A DNA stretch of 64,000 nucleotides from Nocardioides daedukensis (GTDB lineage Bacteria > Actinomycetota > Actinomycetes > Propionibacteriales > Nocardioidaceae), in assembly GCF_013408415.1 (NCBI RefSeq), contig NZ_JACCAA010000001.1, positions 2,108,001 to 2,172,000 on the forward strand, given 5' to 3'. Numbering within the stretch: position 1 is the stretch's first letter; every line of letters starts with the position of its first letter. This document shows positions 8,573 through 17,585 of this stretch, piece after piece. Both the position numbers and the translations under genes were made by a program. Under the pieces are notes generated by a model. It was not told the DNA's origin. It saw nothing but the letters and a program-made list of their open reading frames with translations, and did no database searches.

Positions 8573-9987
8573 GTGGCCAACCGGACAAGTTGCCGGTCGT
8601 GGCTGCGTGGTCCCGCGTCCTGGTCGTCCTGGGCGCACGCACCTATCGCTCACTCCTGCTCGCCCTCGTCGTGATCGCGGTGGCCCCGCTCGCGGTGGGG
8701 TGGGGCGCCTATGTGGTCAAGTCGGGTTCCATGGAGCCCTCGATCGCCGTGGGCGACGTGACTCTGGCACGCCCGCTGGAAGCTGGTGACAAGGTGCGCG
8801 TGGGGCGAGTGTTCGTCTTCGACGACCCTTCCTCGCGCACCGAGCGGACGCTCGTGCACCGGATCGTGGAGCTGCGCGACGACGGCGACTACACGACTGC
8901 GGGTGACGCCAACAACCTCACCGACGTGACGCCGTTGCCGCGTGGGGCCGTCGACTCCCAAGCGGTTCTTCTGGTCCCGTGGGTCGGGCTGCCCGTGGTC
9001 TGGATGCAGACCGACCAGTGGCTCAAGCTGCTGCTGGCGCTGCTGTTCACCATTGCGGCCTTCGTGGTGGCCACACGCAACCTCGACGGCGAGCCACCGA
9101 AGTGGACGATGCTCCGTGTGGTCCGTGACCCCGGGGACCGGCAGAGTCAACGCCGCCGGCCTCGGCGCAGGGCGAGCGGCGTTGGTCGATCTGTCATCCC
9201 CGCTGTGGCGGCGACGACCGCGCTGATCTTCGTCGGGGCCTCCGCCACCACGGCCGGGGCAGCGTTCACCGATCGGACTCTCAACGGGGCAAGCAACTGG
9301 CGTGCCGGGCAGGGCCACCAGCCCTACGTCGCAGCGGTGTTGGCCGACTCGCCCTTCGGGTTCTGGCTGCTGGACGAACCCGGCGGCACGTGGGCAGACG
9401 ACCGGTCCGTTCATGACCGGACGGGTCGCTACTACGATCCCGCGTCCTACCAGCGTCCTGGAGGGCTGCCGAACAATCCCGGGAGTGCGATCGCGACCGA
9501 TGGTGGCCGGGTGATCCTGGGGCCGGACCAGGTGACCTCTCCGTCGTCGTACTCGATAGAACTCTGGTTCCGGACCACCTCCCGCTCGATGGGCTACCTT
9601 GCCGGCTTCGAGTCCAGCACCTTCTCGTTATCCGGACGCGCGGACCGGACCCTGCTCATGGAGGACGGCCGGCTGGTCTTCGGGAGCTGGCCCTCGTGGA
9701 TCACGCGTTCGATCACCTCTCCGAAGGCCTACAACGACGGGCGGTGGCACCATGTCGTCCTCACCAGCACCAATCAGCAGAGCACTCTCTATGTCGACGG
9801 GGCCCAGGTCACGGCCGGTTCCACCACGGCTGTCGACTCCTACTTCGGCTACTGGCGCATCGGGTCCGGCAGCATCGGATTCTTCTCCGGGCTGATCGGC
9901 TCCTTCAACGGCGAGCTGGACAATGTCGCCATCTACACAACAGCCCTCAGCGCACAGCGGGTAGCTGCCCACTGGGCCGCACGCTGA
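8569..9987 (+). CDS. sipW: SipW-type signal peptidase I fused to a camelysin-like segment and a LamG domain
   Basis: A 472-residue fusion. Residues ~1-170 are an S26B signal peptidase: a membrane anchor, catalytic-Ser motif SGSMEPSI, LVHRIV with His in place of the bacterial Lys, and a second membrane segment (LLLALLFTIAAFVVA). A basic patch and a third hydrophobic segment follow, ending TTAGAAFTDRTLNGASNW, which resembles the signal/cleavage region of SipW substrates. The C-terminal ~220 residues are a LamG/concanavalin-like jellyroll (SPSSYSIELWFRT...DGRWHHVVLTSTN...LYVDG). Start ATG overlaps the camelysin-like gene stop. The fused region could be a substrate of its own or a neighbouring peptidase domain. 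Confidence 0.85.
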   Translation: MSGQPDKLPVVAAWSRVLVVLGARTYRSLLLALVVIAVAPLAVGWGAYVVKSGSMEPSIAVGDVTLARPLEAGDKVRVGRVFVFDDPSSRTERTLVHRIVELRDDGDYTTAGDANNLTDVTPLPRGAVDSQAVLLVPWVGLPVVWMQTDQWLKLLLALLFTIAAFVVATRNLDGEPPKWTMLRVVRDPGDRQSQRRRPRRRASGVGRSVIPAVAATTALIFVGASATTAGAAFTDRTLNGASNWRAGQGHQPYVAAVLADSPFGFWLLDEPGGTWADDRSVHDRTGRYYDPASYQRPGGLPNNPGSAIATDGGRVILGPDQVTSPSSYSIELWFRTTSRSMGYLAGFESSTFSLSGRADRTLLMEDGRLVFGSWPSWITRSITSPKAYNDGRWHHVVLTSTNQQSTLYVDGAQVTAGSTTAVDSYFGYWRIGSGSIGFFSGLIGSFNGELDNVAIYTTALSAQRVAAHWAAR

Positions 9988-10018
9988 GCCGGGCGCTGTC
10001 GACCCCGCTGGACTGATG

Positions 10019-11182
10019 TCAGATCCTTCGGCCTCCGACCCAGATCTCGCTCACCAGCGGCACGCCCGGCCGATAGGCCAGGTGCAGGTGACTCGGGGCG
10101 TCGAGCACCGCGAAGTCCGCACGGGAACCGACGGTGAGCCGCCCGATGTCATCGCGCCGCAGGGCCGCCGCACCGGTCTCGGTCACGGCACGGAGCGCCT
10201 GGGTCGGCGTCATCCCCATCTCGCGGACCGCCAGCGCGATGCAGAACGGGATCGATGAGGTGAAGCAGGAGCCGGGGTTGCAGTCCGAGGCCAGCGCCAC
10301 CCGCACGCCGGCGTCCAGCAGCCGTCGGGCATCCGGATAGGGCTGCTTGGTGGAGAACTCCACCCCGGGCAGGAGGGTGGCGATGGTGCCGGCGTCCCGG
10401 AGGGCATCTACGTCGGCATCGCTCAGATAGGTGCAGTGGTCGACCGCGACCAGGCCGAGCTCGGCCGCCAGCTGCACTCCCGGGCCGTGACCGAGCTGGT
10501 TGGCGTGCATCCGCGGCTCGAGGCCGTGGGCCCTGCCTGCATTGAGGATCGTCCGTGCCTGGTCGACGTCGAAGGCGCCGGTCTCGCAGAAGACGTCGAT
10601 CCAACGGGCGTGCTCGGCGGCCCGCACGAGCATGGGGCCGGTGACCAGGTCGACGTACTCCTCGGGCGTGCTGGACTCGGGGACGACGTGGGCGCCGAGG
10701 AACGTGGTCTCCTCGGTGAACTGGCGCGCGACGGCCAGGGAGCGGACCTCGTCGAGCGTGGTCAAGCCATAGCCGCTCTTGATCTCGACTGTCGTCGTTC
10801 CCTGGCGCTGCATCTCACGGACCAGGTGCCCCACGTGCGCGGTGAGCTGCTCATCCGTGGCGGCCCGGGTGGCGCGCACCGTGGTCCGGATCCCGCCCGC
10901 GGCATACGGCTCGCCCGCCATCCTCGCCGTGAACTCCTCGGCCCGGTCGCCGGCGAAGACGAGGTGGGAGTGGCTGTCGACGAAGCCGGGGATGACGGCG
11001 CGCCCGCCCACGTCGTACGCCGTGTCCGCGGCAGGCGCCTCTGTTGCGGGCCCGACCCACGCGACGCGGCCCCGGTCGACGACCATGGCGGCCGCCTCGA
11101 GGATCGGCTGGCCGCTCTGGTCACCCTGGTCGTCGTCGGTCCAGGTGACGAGTTCGGCGATGTTGGTGATCAGTGTGCTCAC
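10019..11182 (-). CDS. hutI: Imidazolonepropionase (HutI)
   Basis: A 387-residue amidohydrolase-superfamily enzyme that opens 4-imidazolone-5-propionate to N-formimidoyl-L-glutamate, the third step of histidine breakdown. The metal-binding HxH is in [16 protein letters not shown] (residues ~75). Substrate-site features include [29 protein letters not shown] and the late DCNPGS block. Length is normal for the family. The GTG at 11182 overlaps the hutF stop as GTGA, so the two are translationally coupled. Confidence 0.95.
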   Translation of the reverse strand: MSTLITNIAELVTWTDDDQGDQSGQPILEAAAMVVDRGRVAWVGPATEAPAADTAYDVGGRAVIPGFVDSHSHLVFAGDRAEEFTARMAGEPYAAGGIRTTVRATRAATDEQLTAHVGHLVREMQRQGTTTVEIKSGYGLTTLDEVRSLAVARQFTEETTFLGAHVVPESSTPEEYVDLVTGPMLVRAAEHARWIDVFCETGAFDVDQARTILNAGRAHGLEPRMHANQLGHGPGVQLAAELGLVAVDHCTYLSDADVDALRDAGTIATLLPGVEFSTKQPYPDARRLLDAGVRVALASDCNPGSCFTSSIPFCIALAVREMGMTPTQALRAVTETGAAALRRDDIGRLTVGSRADFAVLDAPSHLHLAYRPGVPLVSEIWVGGRRI

Positions 11183-12588
11183 AGGCGCTCGATCGCCTTC
11201 CGTAGTCGGTGACCGAGACCGTCGCGGCGCTCGGTGATGTTGTGCAGGGTGCCGTCGACCATCACGTGGGTGACGTCGGCGCCCGTGGCTGCGAAGACGA
11301 CGCTCTCCGCGCCGTCGCCGGTGCCCGCCGTACGCGAAGAGCCCAGGTCGATGACGACGAGGTCGGCACGCTGACCGGCCTCGATGCGGCCCGCGTCGTC
11401 GAAGCCGATGCTGGCCTGCCCGTGGGCGGTGGCGGCGGTGAGCAGCTCGGTCGCCGACCAGTGCCCCCGGATCTGGCTGGCCAGGCGCTCGTTGAGCTCG
11501 ATCGCGCGCATCTCCTCGAACGGGTCGATGATCGCGTGGCTGTCGCTGCCCAGGGTGAGCGGGGAGCCGTGGTCGTGCAGCGCGCGCGAGGGCCCGATGC
11601 CGTCGGCCAGGTCGCGCTCGGTGGTCGGGCAGAAGCAGGAGTGGGTGCGGCTGGCACCGAGCAGCGCGATGTCGTGATCGCTCAGATGAGTTGCATGGAC
11701 GGCGCTGGTTTCCGGGCCTAGTGCGCCGAGCTCGTCGAGCAGCTCGGTGGGGGTGCGGCCGTGCGCGGCCAGGCACTGCTCGTTCTCGGCGACCTGCTCG
11801 GAGAGGTGGACGTGGAGCGGCTTGCCCTTGTTGGCCTGGACGACGGTAGAGATCTGGTTGCGCGGAACCGCCCGGACCGAGTGGATCGCGGCGCCCAGCA
11901 CCAACGATCCATCCCGGCCACCGCGAGTCGGCAGTTGTTGACCGAGCGTCGCCACCCGTTCCGCCCAGGCGTCGGCCGTCCCGTCGGAGAACCTGGCCTG
12001 GACACCTTCGGGTGGCCGGTGCGTGCCATCGGGGTTGATCCCGGCGCTGAGGTAGCAGGTGTCCAGGAGCGCGATCCGGATCCCGGCGTCCTGGGCCGCG
12101 CGGATCAGCGCCTCGCCCATCTCGTTCGGGTTCGCATAGGGGGTGCCGTCGGCCTGGTGGTGCAGGTAGTGGAACTCGCCCACGCTGGTGATCCCGGCAC
12201 AGAGCATCTCGGTGTACGTCGCCAACGCCAGGTCGTAGTAGGTCTCCGGGGTGAGCCGCTGCGCCACGGCATACATCCGCTCGCGCCAGCTCCAGAAGCT
12301 GCCTCGCTCGGCCTGGGTGTGCCCGCGCAGGGCCCGGTGGAAGGCGTGCGAGTGGCAGTTCGCGATGCCGGGGATCGCCAGCCCGCGAATCCGGGTCGGC
12401 GCCTCGACGGAGTCACCGGGTACCGGGTGACTCTGGTGCTTCCCGGGCAAGATCTTGCCCGGGAAGCGCCAGTCTTGCCGGGTACCCGGTGACTTTGCCC
12501 GGGCGAAACGGCCGTTCACGACGGAGATCAGCACGTCGCGCTCGACCCGATCACCGATCAGGGCATGCTCCAGCAGGTACGTCGTCAT
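11179..12588 (-). CDS. hutF: Formimidoylglutamate deiminase (HutF) with a palindromic-element insertion
   Basis: A 469-residue amidohydrolase that deiminates N-formimidoyl-L-glutamate to N-formyl-L-glutamate and ammonia. Family motifs are [23 protein letters not shown] and [15 protein letters not shown]. Between the N-terminal strand (VVNGRFA) and the HxH region lies an extra segment of about 33 residues (near positions 30-63) encoded by a nested palindrome. It falls in a surface linker, so the enzyme is probably still active. It overlaps the M20 amidohydrolase gene upstream by 4 bp and hutI downstream by 4 bp. Confidence 0.93.
   Translation of the reverse strand: MTTYLLEHALIGDRVERDVLISVVNGRFARAKSPGTRQDWRFPGKILPGKHQSHPVPGDSVEAPTRIRGLAIPGIANCHSHAFHRALRGHTQAERGSFWSWRERMYAVAQRLTPETYYDLALATYTEMLCAGITSVGEFHYLHHQADGTPYANPNEMGEALIRAAQDAGIRIALLDTCYLSAGINPDGTHRPPEGVQARFSDGTADAWAERVATLGQQLPTRGGRDGSLVLGAAIHSVRAVPRNQISTVVQANKGKPLHVHLSEQVAENEQCLAAHGRTPTELLDELGALGPETSAVHATHLSDHDIALLGASRTHSCFCPTTERDLADGIGPSRALHDHGSPLTLGSDSHAIIDPFEEMRAIELNERLASQIRGHWSATELLTAATAHGQASIGFDDAGRIEAGQRADLVVIDLGSSRTAGTGDGAESVVFAATGADVTHVMVDGTLHNITERRDGLGHRLRKAIERL
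12410..12505. repeat. Nested palindromic element inserted in frame in hutF
   Basis: A perfect 30-bp palindrome at 12438-12467 (half GCTTCCCGGGCAAGA) is flanked by an outer inverted repeat: GTCACCGGGTACC at 12412-12424 pairs with its complement at 12481-12493. The left arm itself is a near-palindrome (12410-12433). A further TTGCCCGGGC copy ends at about 12505. The whole ~96-bp block reads through in frame. Structure and position resemble mobile palindromic elements found inside coding regions of other bacteria. Confidence 0.75.
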
Positions 12589-13799
12589 CGCGGCGCGCCG
12601 GGACCGGCGAGGCGTTCCAGGGAGTCGGCCAATGCATCGACGCCGACCAGGCAGTCGGCGGTCTCGGCGAACTCTGCCGGGGAGTGCGAGACGCCGGTCG
12701 GGTTGCGCACGAAGAGCATCGCGGTGAGGATCCCGGCGGCGGAGAGAATGCCGGCGTCGTGGCCGGCCTGGGTCGCCAGGACCGGCCAGTCGGCGCCGGC
12801 ATGGTCAGCGGCGAGTCGCTGCGCCAGCGCGGGGTCGAAGGCAACCGAGCCGGAGACCGACTCGGCGGACACGGCCAGCGACGTGCCGTCGCGCTCGGCG
12901 CGCTGGCTGCCCTGGCGTTCGATCTCGGCGACCAACGCGGCCAGGGTCGCCTCGTCAGAGCAGCGGGCGTCGAGCCAGGCGCTGACCTTGGCCGGAACGG
13001 CGTTGGTGCCGTTCGGCTCGACCTGCACCCGCCCGAAGGTGGCCCGCTGTCCCCCGAGACGAGCCTGCTTGTTCGCCGCCAGTGCGGTCATCGCGAAGGT
13101 CAGCATCGGGTCGTGCCGGTCCTCCATCCGGGTGGTGCCGGCGTGGTTCGCCTGCCCGGTGAAGTCGAACCGATAGCGACCGTGTGGCCAGATCCCGCTG
13201 GCCACGCCGACTGCTGCGCCGCGGTCAACCAGGTCGCGGCCCTGCTCGACGTGCAGTTCGACGAAGCATCCGACGCCGTCGAGGAGTGCGGAGTCGCCGA
13301 GGTCGGGCTCGAGCCCGACGGCGTTCATCGCGTCGAGGAGTGGCGTGCCGTCGCGGTCGCGCAACTCCTTCGCGCGCTCCGAACTCACGGCGCCGGTCAT
13401 CAGCTGGGAGCCGAGGCAGGCCAGCCCGAAGCGGGAGCCCTCCTCCTCGACAAAGGCCCCGACACCGATCGGCCGGTCCGGGACGAAGCCTCGCTCGCGC
13501 AGCCGGTCGATCGCCGCCAGGGACGAGACCACGCCGAGCGGGCCGTCGTACGCCCCGCCGTCGAGCACCGAGTCCAGGTGCGACCCGGTCAGGACTGATG
13601 GACCCGAGCCCGAGCGCCACCAGCCCACCGTGTTGCCGTTGCCGTCGGTCTCGACGTCCAGGCCACGCGCCGCGCACTGCTCGAGGAACCAGGCGTGGCA
13701 CTCCCGCTCGGCCGAGCCGAAGGGCTGGCGGAAGTAGCCGCCGCTCGAGGCCGCGCGACCGATCGGCGCCAGGTCTGACCACATCTGCTCGAAGCTCAC
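12585..13799 (-). CDS. M20-family amidohydrolase (allantoate amidohydrolase/N-carbamoylase-like), candidate formylglutamate deformylase
   Basis: A 404-residue M20 metallohydrolase of the allantoate amidohydrolase/N-carbamoyl-amino-acid hydrolase type: GSHLDSVLDGGAYDG, EEEGSRFG, ELHVEQG, NHAGTTRMEDRHD and GHDAG carry the expected metal ligands. It is first in an operon with hutF and hutI (4-bp overlap). HutF yields N-formylglutamate and no hutG is in view, so this enzyme may remove the formyl group; that is inference. The GTG at 13799 (SFEQMWSDLAPIGR) matches the family N-terminus; a TTG at 13835 would add 12 residues. Confidence 0.85.
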   Translation of the reverse strand: MSFEQMWSDLAPIGRAASSGGYFRQPFGSAERECHAWFLEQCAARGLDVETDGNGNTVGWWRSGSGPSVLTGSHLDSVLDGGAYDGPLGVVSSLAAIDRLRERGFVPDRPIGVGAFVEEEGSRFGLACLGSQLMTGAVSSERAKELRDRDGTPLLDAMNAVGLEPDLGDSALLDGVGCFVELHVEQGRDLVDRGAAVGVASGIWPHGRYRFDFTGQANHAGTTRMEDRHDPMLTFAMTALAANKQARLGGQRATFGRVQVEPNGTNAVPAKVSAWLDARCSDEATLAALVAEIERQGSQRAERDGTSLAVSAESVSGSVAFDPALAQRLAADHAGADWPVLATQAGHDAGILSAAGILTAMLFVRNPTGVSHSPAEFAETADCLVGVDALADSLERLAGPGAPR

Positions 13800-13854
13800 C
13801 CGAGACAGTCCACCGGTCCGGACGAGCGGGGTCAACGTCGCCCCGCCGCGAGAC

Positions 13855-13870
13855 GTCTCGGATGCGAGAC
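13855..13870. promoter_or_regulatory. Putative hut operator 1 (GTCTCGGATGCGAGAC)
   Basis: A 16-bp interrupted palindrome with 6-bp arms in the divergent region between the hutI-F operon and the nitroreductase gene. It differs at two central positions from a site before hutH (23852-23867). A second overlapping palindrome, CGAGACGTCTCG, lies at its left edge. Confidence 0.55.
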
Positions 13871-13921
13871 ATCACGAATGGGGCGCCACGACGAACCGCG
13901 ACCGAATGGCAGGATCACGGC

Positions 13922-14515
13922 ATGGAGTTCGCAGAGGTCGTACGCCGTCGCCGCATGGTCCGCCGCTATGCCGAGACCCCGGTGGCACCGGAGATCATCG
14001 ACCGGATGCTCGAGCACGCCACCCGCGCCCCGAGCGCCGGCTTCAGCCAGGGCTGGGCCTTCCTGCGTCTCGACACCGACGAGGCGGTGGCGCGGTTCTG
14101 GCGCTCGACCAGCCCCGACCCCGAGGCCAGCAACACCTGGCTCGACGGGATGCGCACCGCACCGGTGGTGCTGGTCCCGCTCTCCAACAAGGACGCCTAT
14201 CTCGAGCGCTACGCCGAGCAGGACAAGACCGCCTCCGACCAACGCTGGCCGGTCCCCTACTGGCACATCGACACCGGCATGGCGGCGTTGTTGATCCTGC
14301 AAACAGCCGTCGACGAAGGCCTCGGCGCCTGCTTCTTCGGCATCCCCGGCCAGCAGCACGATGCGTTCCGGGCCGAGTTCGACATCCCGGACGACTACAA
14401 GCCGATCGGCGCGATCACCGTCGGTCACCGCCTGCCCGACACCGGGTCCGCCGGGTCCAGCACGCGCCGCGAGCGCAAACCGATCGAGGATGTGGTGCAT
14501 CACAACGGCTGGTGA
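13922..14515 (+). CDS. Nitroreductase-family FMN oxidoreductase
   Basis: A 197-residue protein of the nitroreductase fold. The N-terminal FMN-binding pattern is VVRRRRMVRRYAETPV...ATRAPSAGFSQGWAF, and the later LGACFFGIPG matches the flavin/phosphate region. It would reduce a nitro, quinone or similar substrate with NAD(P)H; the substrate is unknown. It is divergent from the hutI-F operon and shares the 86-bp intergenic region with the palindromic operator, so it may be co-regulated. Confidence 0.85.
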   Translation: MEFAEVVRRRRMVRRYAETPVAPEIIDRMLEHATRAPSAGFSQGWAFLRLDTDEAVARFWRSTSPDPEASNTWLDGMRTAPVVLVPLSNKDAYLERYAEQDKTASDQRWPVPYWHIDTGMAALLILQTAVDEGLGACFFGIPGQQHDAFRAEFDIPDDYKPIGAITVGHRLPDTGSAGSSTRRERKPIEDVVHHNGW

Positions 14516-14561
14516 GCCGAAACCACGCCCAACGCCGCGCATCGGGCATAGGGTCGCGGCC

Positions 14562-15911
14562 ATGGGAGGGCCCACCACACACGCGAGCGCCATCGAGCGC
14601 CTCCAAGCACTGATCCGCATCCCGACGGTGTCCTACGCCGATCGCGACCTGATCGATCCGAAGCCGTTCGAGGAGTTCGCCGAGCAGCTCGAGCGCAACT
14701 ATCCGCTCCTGCACCAGCACCTCGAGAAGACCATCGTCCGTGACCACGGGATGCTGTTCCACTGGAAGGGAACCGCAGCGACCAGGCCCGTCGTACTGAT
14801 GGCGCACATCGACGTCGTCCCGGTCGAGGAGACCGACACCTGGCAGCACCCCGCCTTTGGCGCCGAGATCCACGACGGAGTCCTCTGGGGCCGCGGCACC
14901 CTCGACGACAAGGGCTGCCTGGCCGGCATCTGCGAAGCCGTCGAACGCCTGCTCGGCCAGGGCTTCACCCCCGAGCAGGACATCTGGCTCAGCTTCGGCT
15001 GCGACGAGGAAGTGATGGGCCAGGCCGCCCCAGCCGCCGTCGAGATCCTCCGCGAGCGCGGCGTCAGCCCATGGTTCGTCCTCGACGAGGGCGGAGCGGT
15101 GGCGTACGACGCCTTCCCCGGCGTGAAGCCTCCGCTCGCGGTCATCGGGGTCACCGAGAAGGGCATCACCAACGTCCAGCTCAGCGTCGAGGGACGCGGC
15201 GGGCACGCCAGCATGCCGACCAGGATGGACACCACGGCCCGCCTGGCGCGAGCGATCCTGCGCCTGGACTCCAACCCCTTCCCGAGCAGCGTTCCGCCGC
15301 CGACGATCGAGATGTTCCGCCGGATCGCGGACCATCTGCCCGGCCCGCTGCGCCCCATCCTCGGCCCCGTTCTGAAGAACACCGACAAGCTCAAGCCCGT
15401 GCTGGCCAGGGCGCTCGTCGCCGCCGGCAACGAGTCCGCGGCGATGACCCGCACCACCACCGTCGTCACCACGCTGAGCGGCTCGCCGGCCAACAACGTG
15501 ATCGCCTCCAAGGCAACCGCGGGCGTCAACGTCCGGATCATGACCGGGGACACCGTGGCCGGCGTGGTCGAGCGGATCGCCTCGGTGATCAACGACGACC
15601 AGGTCCACGTCGACGTGGTCGAGAGCAACGAGCCCAGCCCGCTCTCACCCACCGACGACGACGCGTTCCGGCTGATCGAGGCCACCATCAACCAGACACA
15701 TCCCGACGCCGTCCCCACGCCCTACGTGATGATGGGCGCCACCGACTCGCGGTTCTTCACCGCGATCTGCGCCCGCGTCTATCGCTTCGCGCCGTTCCGG
15801 ATGTCCAAGGCACAGCGCGAGTCGATCCACAGCTTCGACGAGCGGATCGGCGTCGATGACTGGCTCGAGGGTGTCGACTTCTACCAGCGCCTGATCGAGG
15901 GGATCGCATGA
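14562..15911 (+). CDS. M20-family metallopeptidase (carboxypeptidase/dipeptidase-like)
   Basis: A 449-residue zinc peptidase of the M20 CPS1/PM20D1-like group. Zinc-site motifs are AHIDVVPVE and WGRGTLDDKG, the catalytic Glu pair is in FGCDEEVMG, and the dimerisation lid has GRGGHASMP. No signal peptide, so it should cleave peptides or N-acyl amino acids in the cytoplasm. TAGGGT at 14549-14554 lies 7 nt before the ATG, suggesting a leaderless mRNA. It overlaps the MFS gene by 4 bp. Confidence 0.88.
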   Translation: MGGPTTHASAIERLQALIRIPTVSYADRDLIDPKPFEEFAEQLERNYPLLHQHLEKTIVRDHGMLFHWKGTAATRPVVLMAHIDVVPVEETDTWQHPAFGAEIHDGVLWGRGTLDDKGCLAGICEAVERLLGQGFTPEQDIWLSFGCDEEVMGQAAPAAVEILRERGVSPWFVLDEGGAVAYDAFPGVKPPLAVIGVTEKGITNVQLSVEGRGGHASMPTRMDTTARLARAILRLDSNPFPSSVPPPTIEMFRRIADHLPGPLRPILGPVLKNTDKLKPVLARALVAAGNESAAMTRTTTVVTTLSGSPANNVIASKATAGVNVRIMTGDTVAGVVERIASVINDDQVHVDVVESNEPSPLSPTDDDAFRLIEATINQTHPDAVPTPYVMMGATDSRFFTAICARVYRFAPFRMSKAQRESIHSFDERIGVDDWLEGVDFYQRLIEGIA

Positions 15912-17410
15912 GCAGCACCGCACAGAAGCCGGCTCCGCTCGTCCCCGGGCTCTGGGCGATCGTCGGCTTCCTGGTCTGTGTCGAGCTGGCCAGCGGGGTG
16001 CTGCAGGGCTACTACACGCCGATCTTCACCGACATCGCCGACCACCTCGGGATCCAGGACGCGGACGTCAACTGGTTCGAGGCGGCACAGCTGATCGTCT
16101 CTGCACTGGTGGTGCCGCTGTTGGCCCGGCTCGGCGACATCATCGGGCACCGCAACGTGCTGCTGATCTCCACCGCCGTCACCGCCTTCGGCTCCTGGAT
16201 CCTCGCCTTCTCCCCGTCGTTCACGACCTTCCTGATCGGCTGGGCGCTGCAGGGCGCGTACGTCGTGTGGCTGCCGCTCGAGGTCGCGATCATCCATCGC
16301 CGTACCGCCGACTCCGGCGCCCAGACCCGGCTCACCCGCAAGGCCGCGGCGTTCTTGGTCGCCGCCCTCGAGCTCGGGGTCATCGTCGGCGCGCTGACCA
16401 GTGGCGCGCTCGTCGAGAGCACCTCGATGACCTTCCTCCTGGCGCTGCCCGCGATCGTGGTCACCGCCTGCTTCTTCGTGATCTGGTTCGGCATCGAGGA
16501 CGTCCGCGGCGAGTCCACCGGCGGCATCGACTATGCCGGCCTGGCTGCGATCACGGCGGTCCTGGGCCTGGTGATGGGTGGCCTGATCGCCATCCGGCTC
16601 CAAGGCGCCGACAGCCTGCTGGCCTGGGGCCTGATCATCGCCGGCCTGGTCGCACTCGTCCCGTTCGGGCGCCTCGAGGCAGCCCAGGCCGAGCCGCTGG
16701 TCGACGTACGTCTCCTCGGACAACCCGCGCAGTGGCCGATCCAGTTCACTGCCTTCCTGTTCGGCATGTCCGTGCTCGGCGCGCAGATCCCGCTGTCCAC
16801 CTTCGCGCGCACCGACCCGGAGGTCGGCTATGGCCTCGGCGCGGACGCCGGCTTCGTCTCCACCCTGATCGGGCTGTACGTCGTCTCGCTCGTCGTCGGC
16901 GCGCTCACCCTGCCGCTGCTCGCCAGACTCGCCGGAGCGCGTGGGGCCTTGATCATCGGGTGCCTATTCGTCGCCCTGGGCTATGCGCTGTGGCTGCCGC
17001 TGCACGACACCACTGGGCAGGCACTGATCAACATGGCCGTCGCCGGTCTCGGCTCCGGCGTGCTGGTCGCGGCACTCCCCGCCGCCGCCGCGGCCGCCGC
17101 TCCGTCGGACCGGACCGGTTTCGCCACCGGGATGACGAACGCCACCAAGACGGTGGGCGGAGCGATCGCCAGCGCGGTCTTCGCGATCGCCCTGGCCGCC
17201 ACCGGCTCGATCGACGGACCGGCCGAGGGACACGCACCGCTCTCGGGCTATCTCACCGTCTGGGGCGTGTGTGCGGGTGCCGCACTGGTGGCAGCAATCG
17301 CGCTGCTGCTGCTCCCGAAGGACGCCCTCGACGACACCGCTGTGTCCGATGACCCGGTCGCCGACGGGCTCGTGCCGGAGGACGGGACCCAAGGAGTGCT
17401 CCCCCGGTAA
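15908..17410 (+). CDS. MFS transporter, DHA2-like (14 membrane segments)
   Basis: A 500-residue permease with about 14 hydrophobic segments. The loop between segments 2 and 3 has LLARLGDIIGHRN, the usual MFS motif A region. Long periplasmic and cytoplasmic spacing fits DHA2 drug/proton exporters. The C-terminal ~25 residues are acidic and cytoplasmic. The ATG overlaps the M20 peptidase stop, so the pair is one operon; export of a peptide product or uptake of a substrate are both possible. The stop codon lies inside a large hairpin. Confidence 0.85.
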   Translation: MSSTAQKPAPLVPGLWAIVGFLVCVELASGVLQGYYTPIFTDIADHLGIQDADVNWFEAAQLIVSALVVPLLARLGDIIGHRNVLLISTAVTAFGSWILAFSPSFTTFLIGWALQGAYVVWLPLEVAIIHRRTADSGAQTRLTRKAAAFLVAALELGVIVGALTSGALVESTSMTFLLALPAIVVTACFFVIWFGIEDVRGESTGGIDYAGLAAITAVLGLVMGGLIAIRLQGADSLLAWGLIIAGLVALVPFGRLEAAQAEPLVDVRLLGQPAQWPIQFTAFLFGMSVLGAQIPLSTFARTDPEVGYGLGADAGFVSTLIGLYVVSLVVGALTLPLLARLAGARGALIIGCLFVALGYALWLPLHDTTGQALINMAVAGLGSGVLVAALPAAAAAAAPSDRTGFATGMTNATKTVGGAIASAVFAIALAATGSIDGPAEGHAPLSGYLTVWGVCAGAALVAAIALLLLPKDALDDTAVSDDPVADGLVPEDGTQGVLPR

Positions 17411-17442
17411 CTCCCGGGATGCCACCGGGGGTCGAGCACTCC
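17393..17442. terminator. Large two-stage hairpin over the MFS stop codon
   Basis: GGAGTGCTC (17393-17401) pairs with GAGCACTCC (17434-17442), and an inner CCCCGGT/ACCGGGG stem (17402-17408 with 17424-17430) encloses a 15-nt loop. The TAA stop is in the inner arm. There is no U-run, so it may be a GC-rich terminator or an mRNA 3'-end stabiliser. Confidence 0.55.
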
Positions 17443-17585
17443 GAGAGAGTCTCTGCCCAGCCCGCAGAGGGTTGAAACATCGAATTTCCGTGACGTCCTC
17501 GCCCGGCTGCCATCGCAAGGCCCGCTCGGCCAACCCCTCCCCGAATAGACTCGTCGCACCTGGCACTATCCGAGGGGAGCGACTC

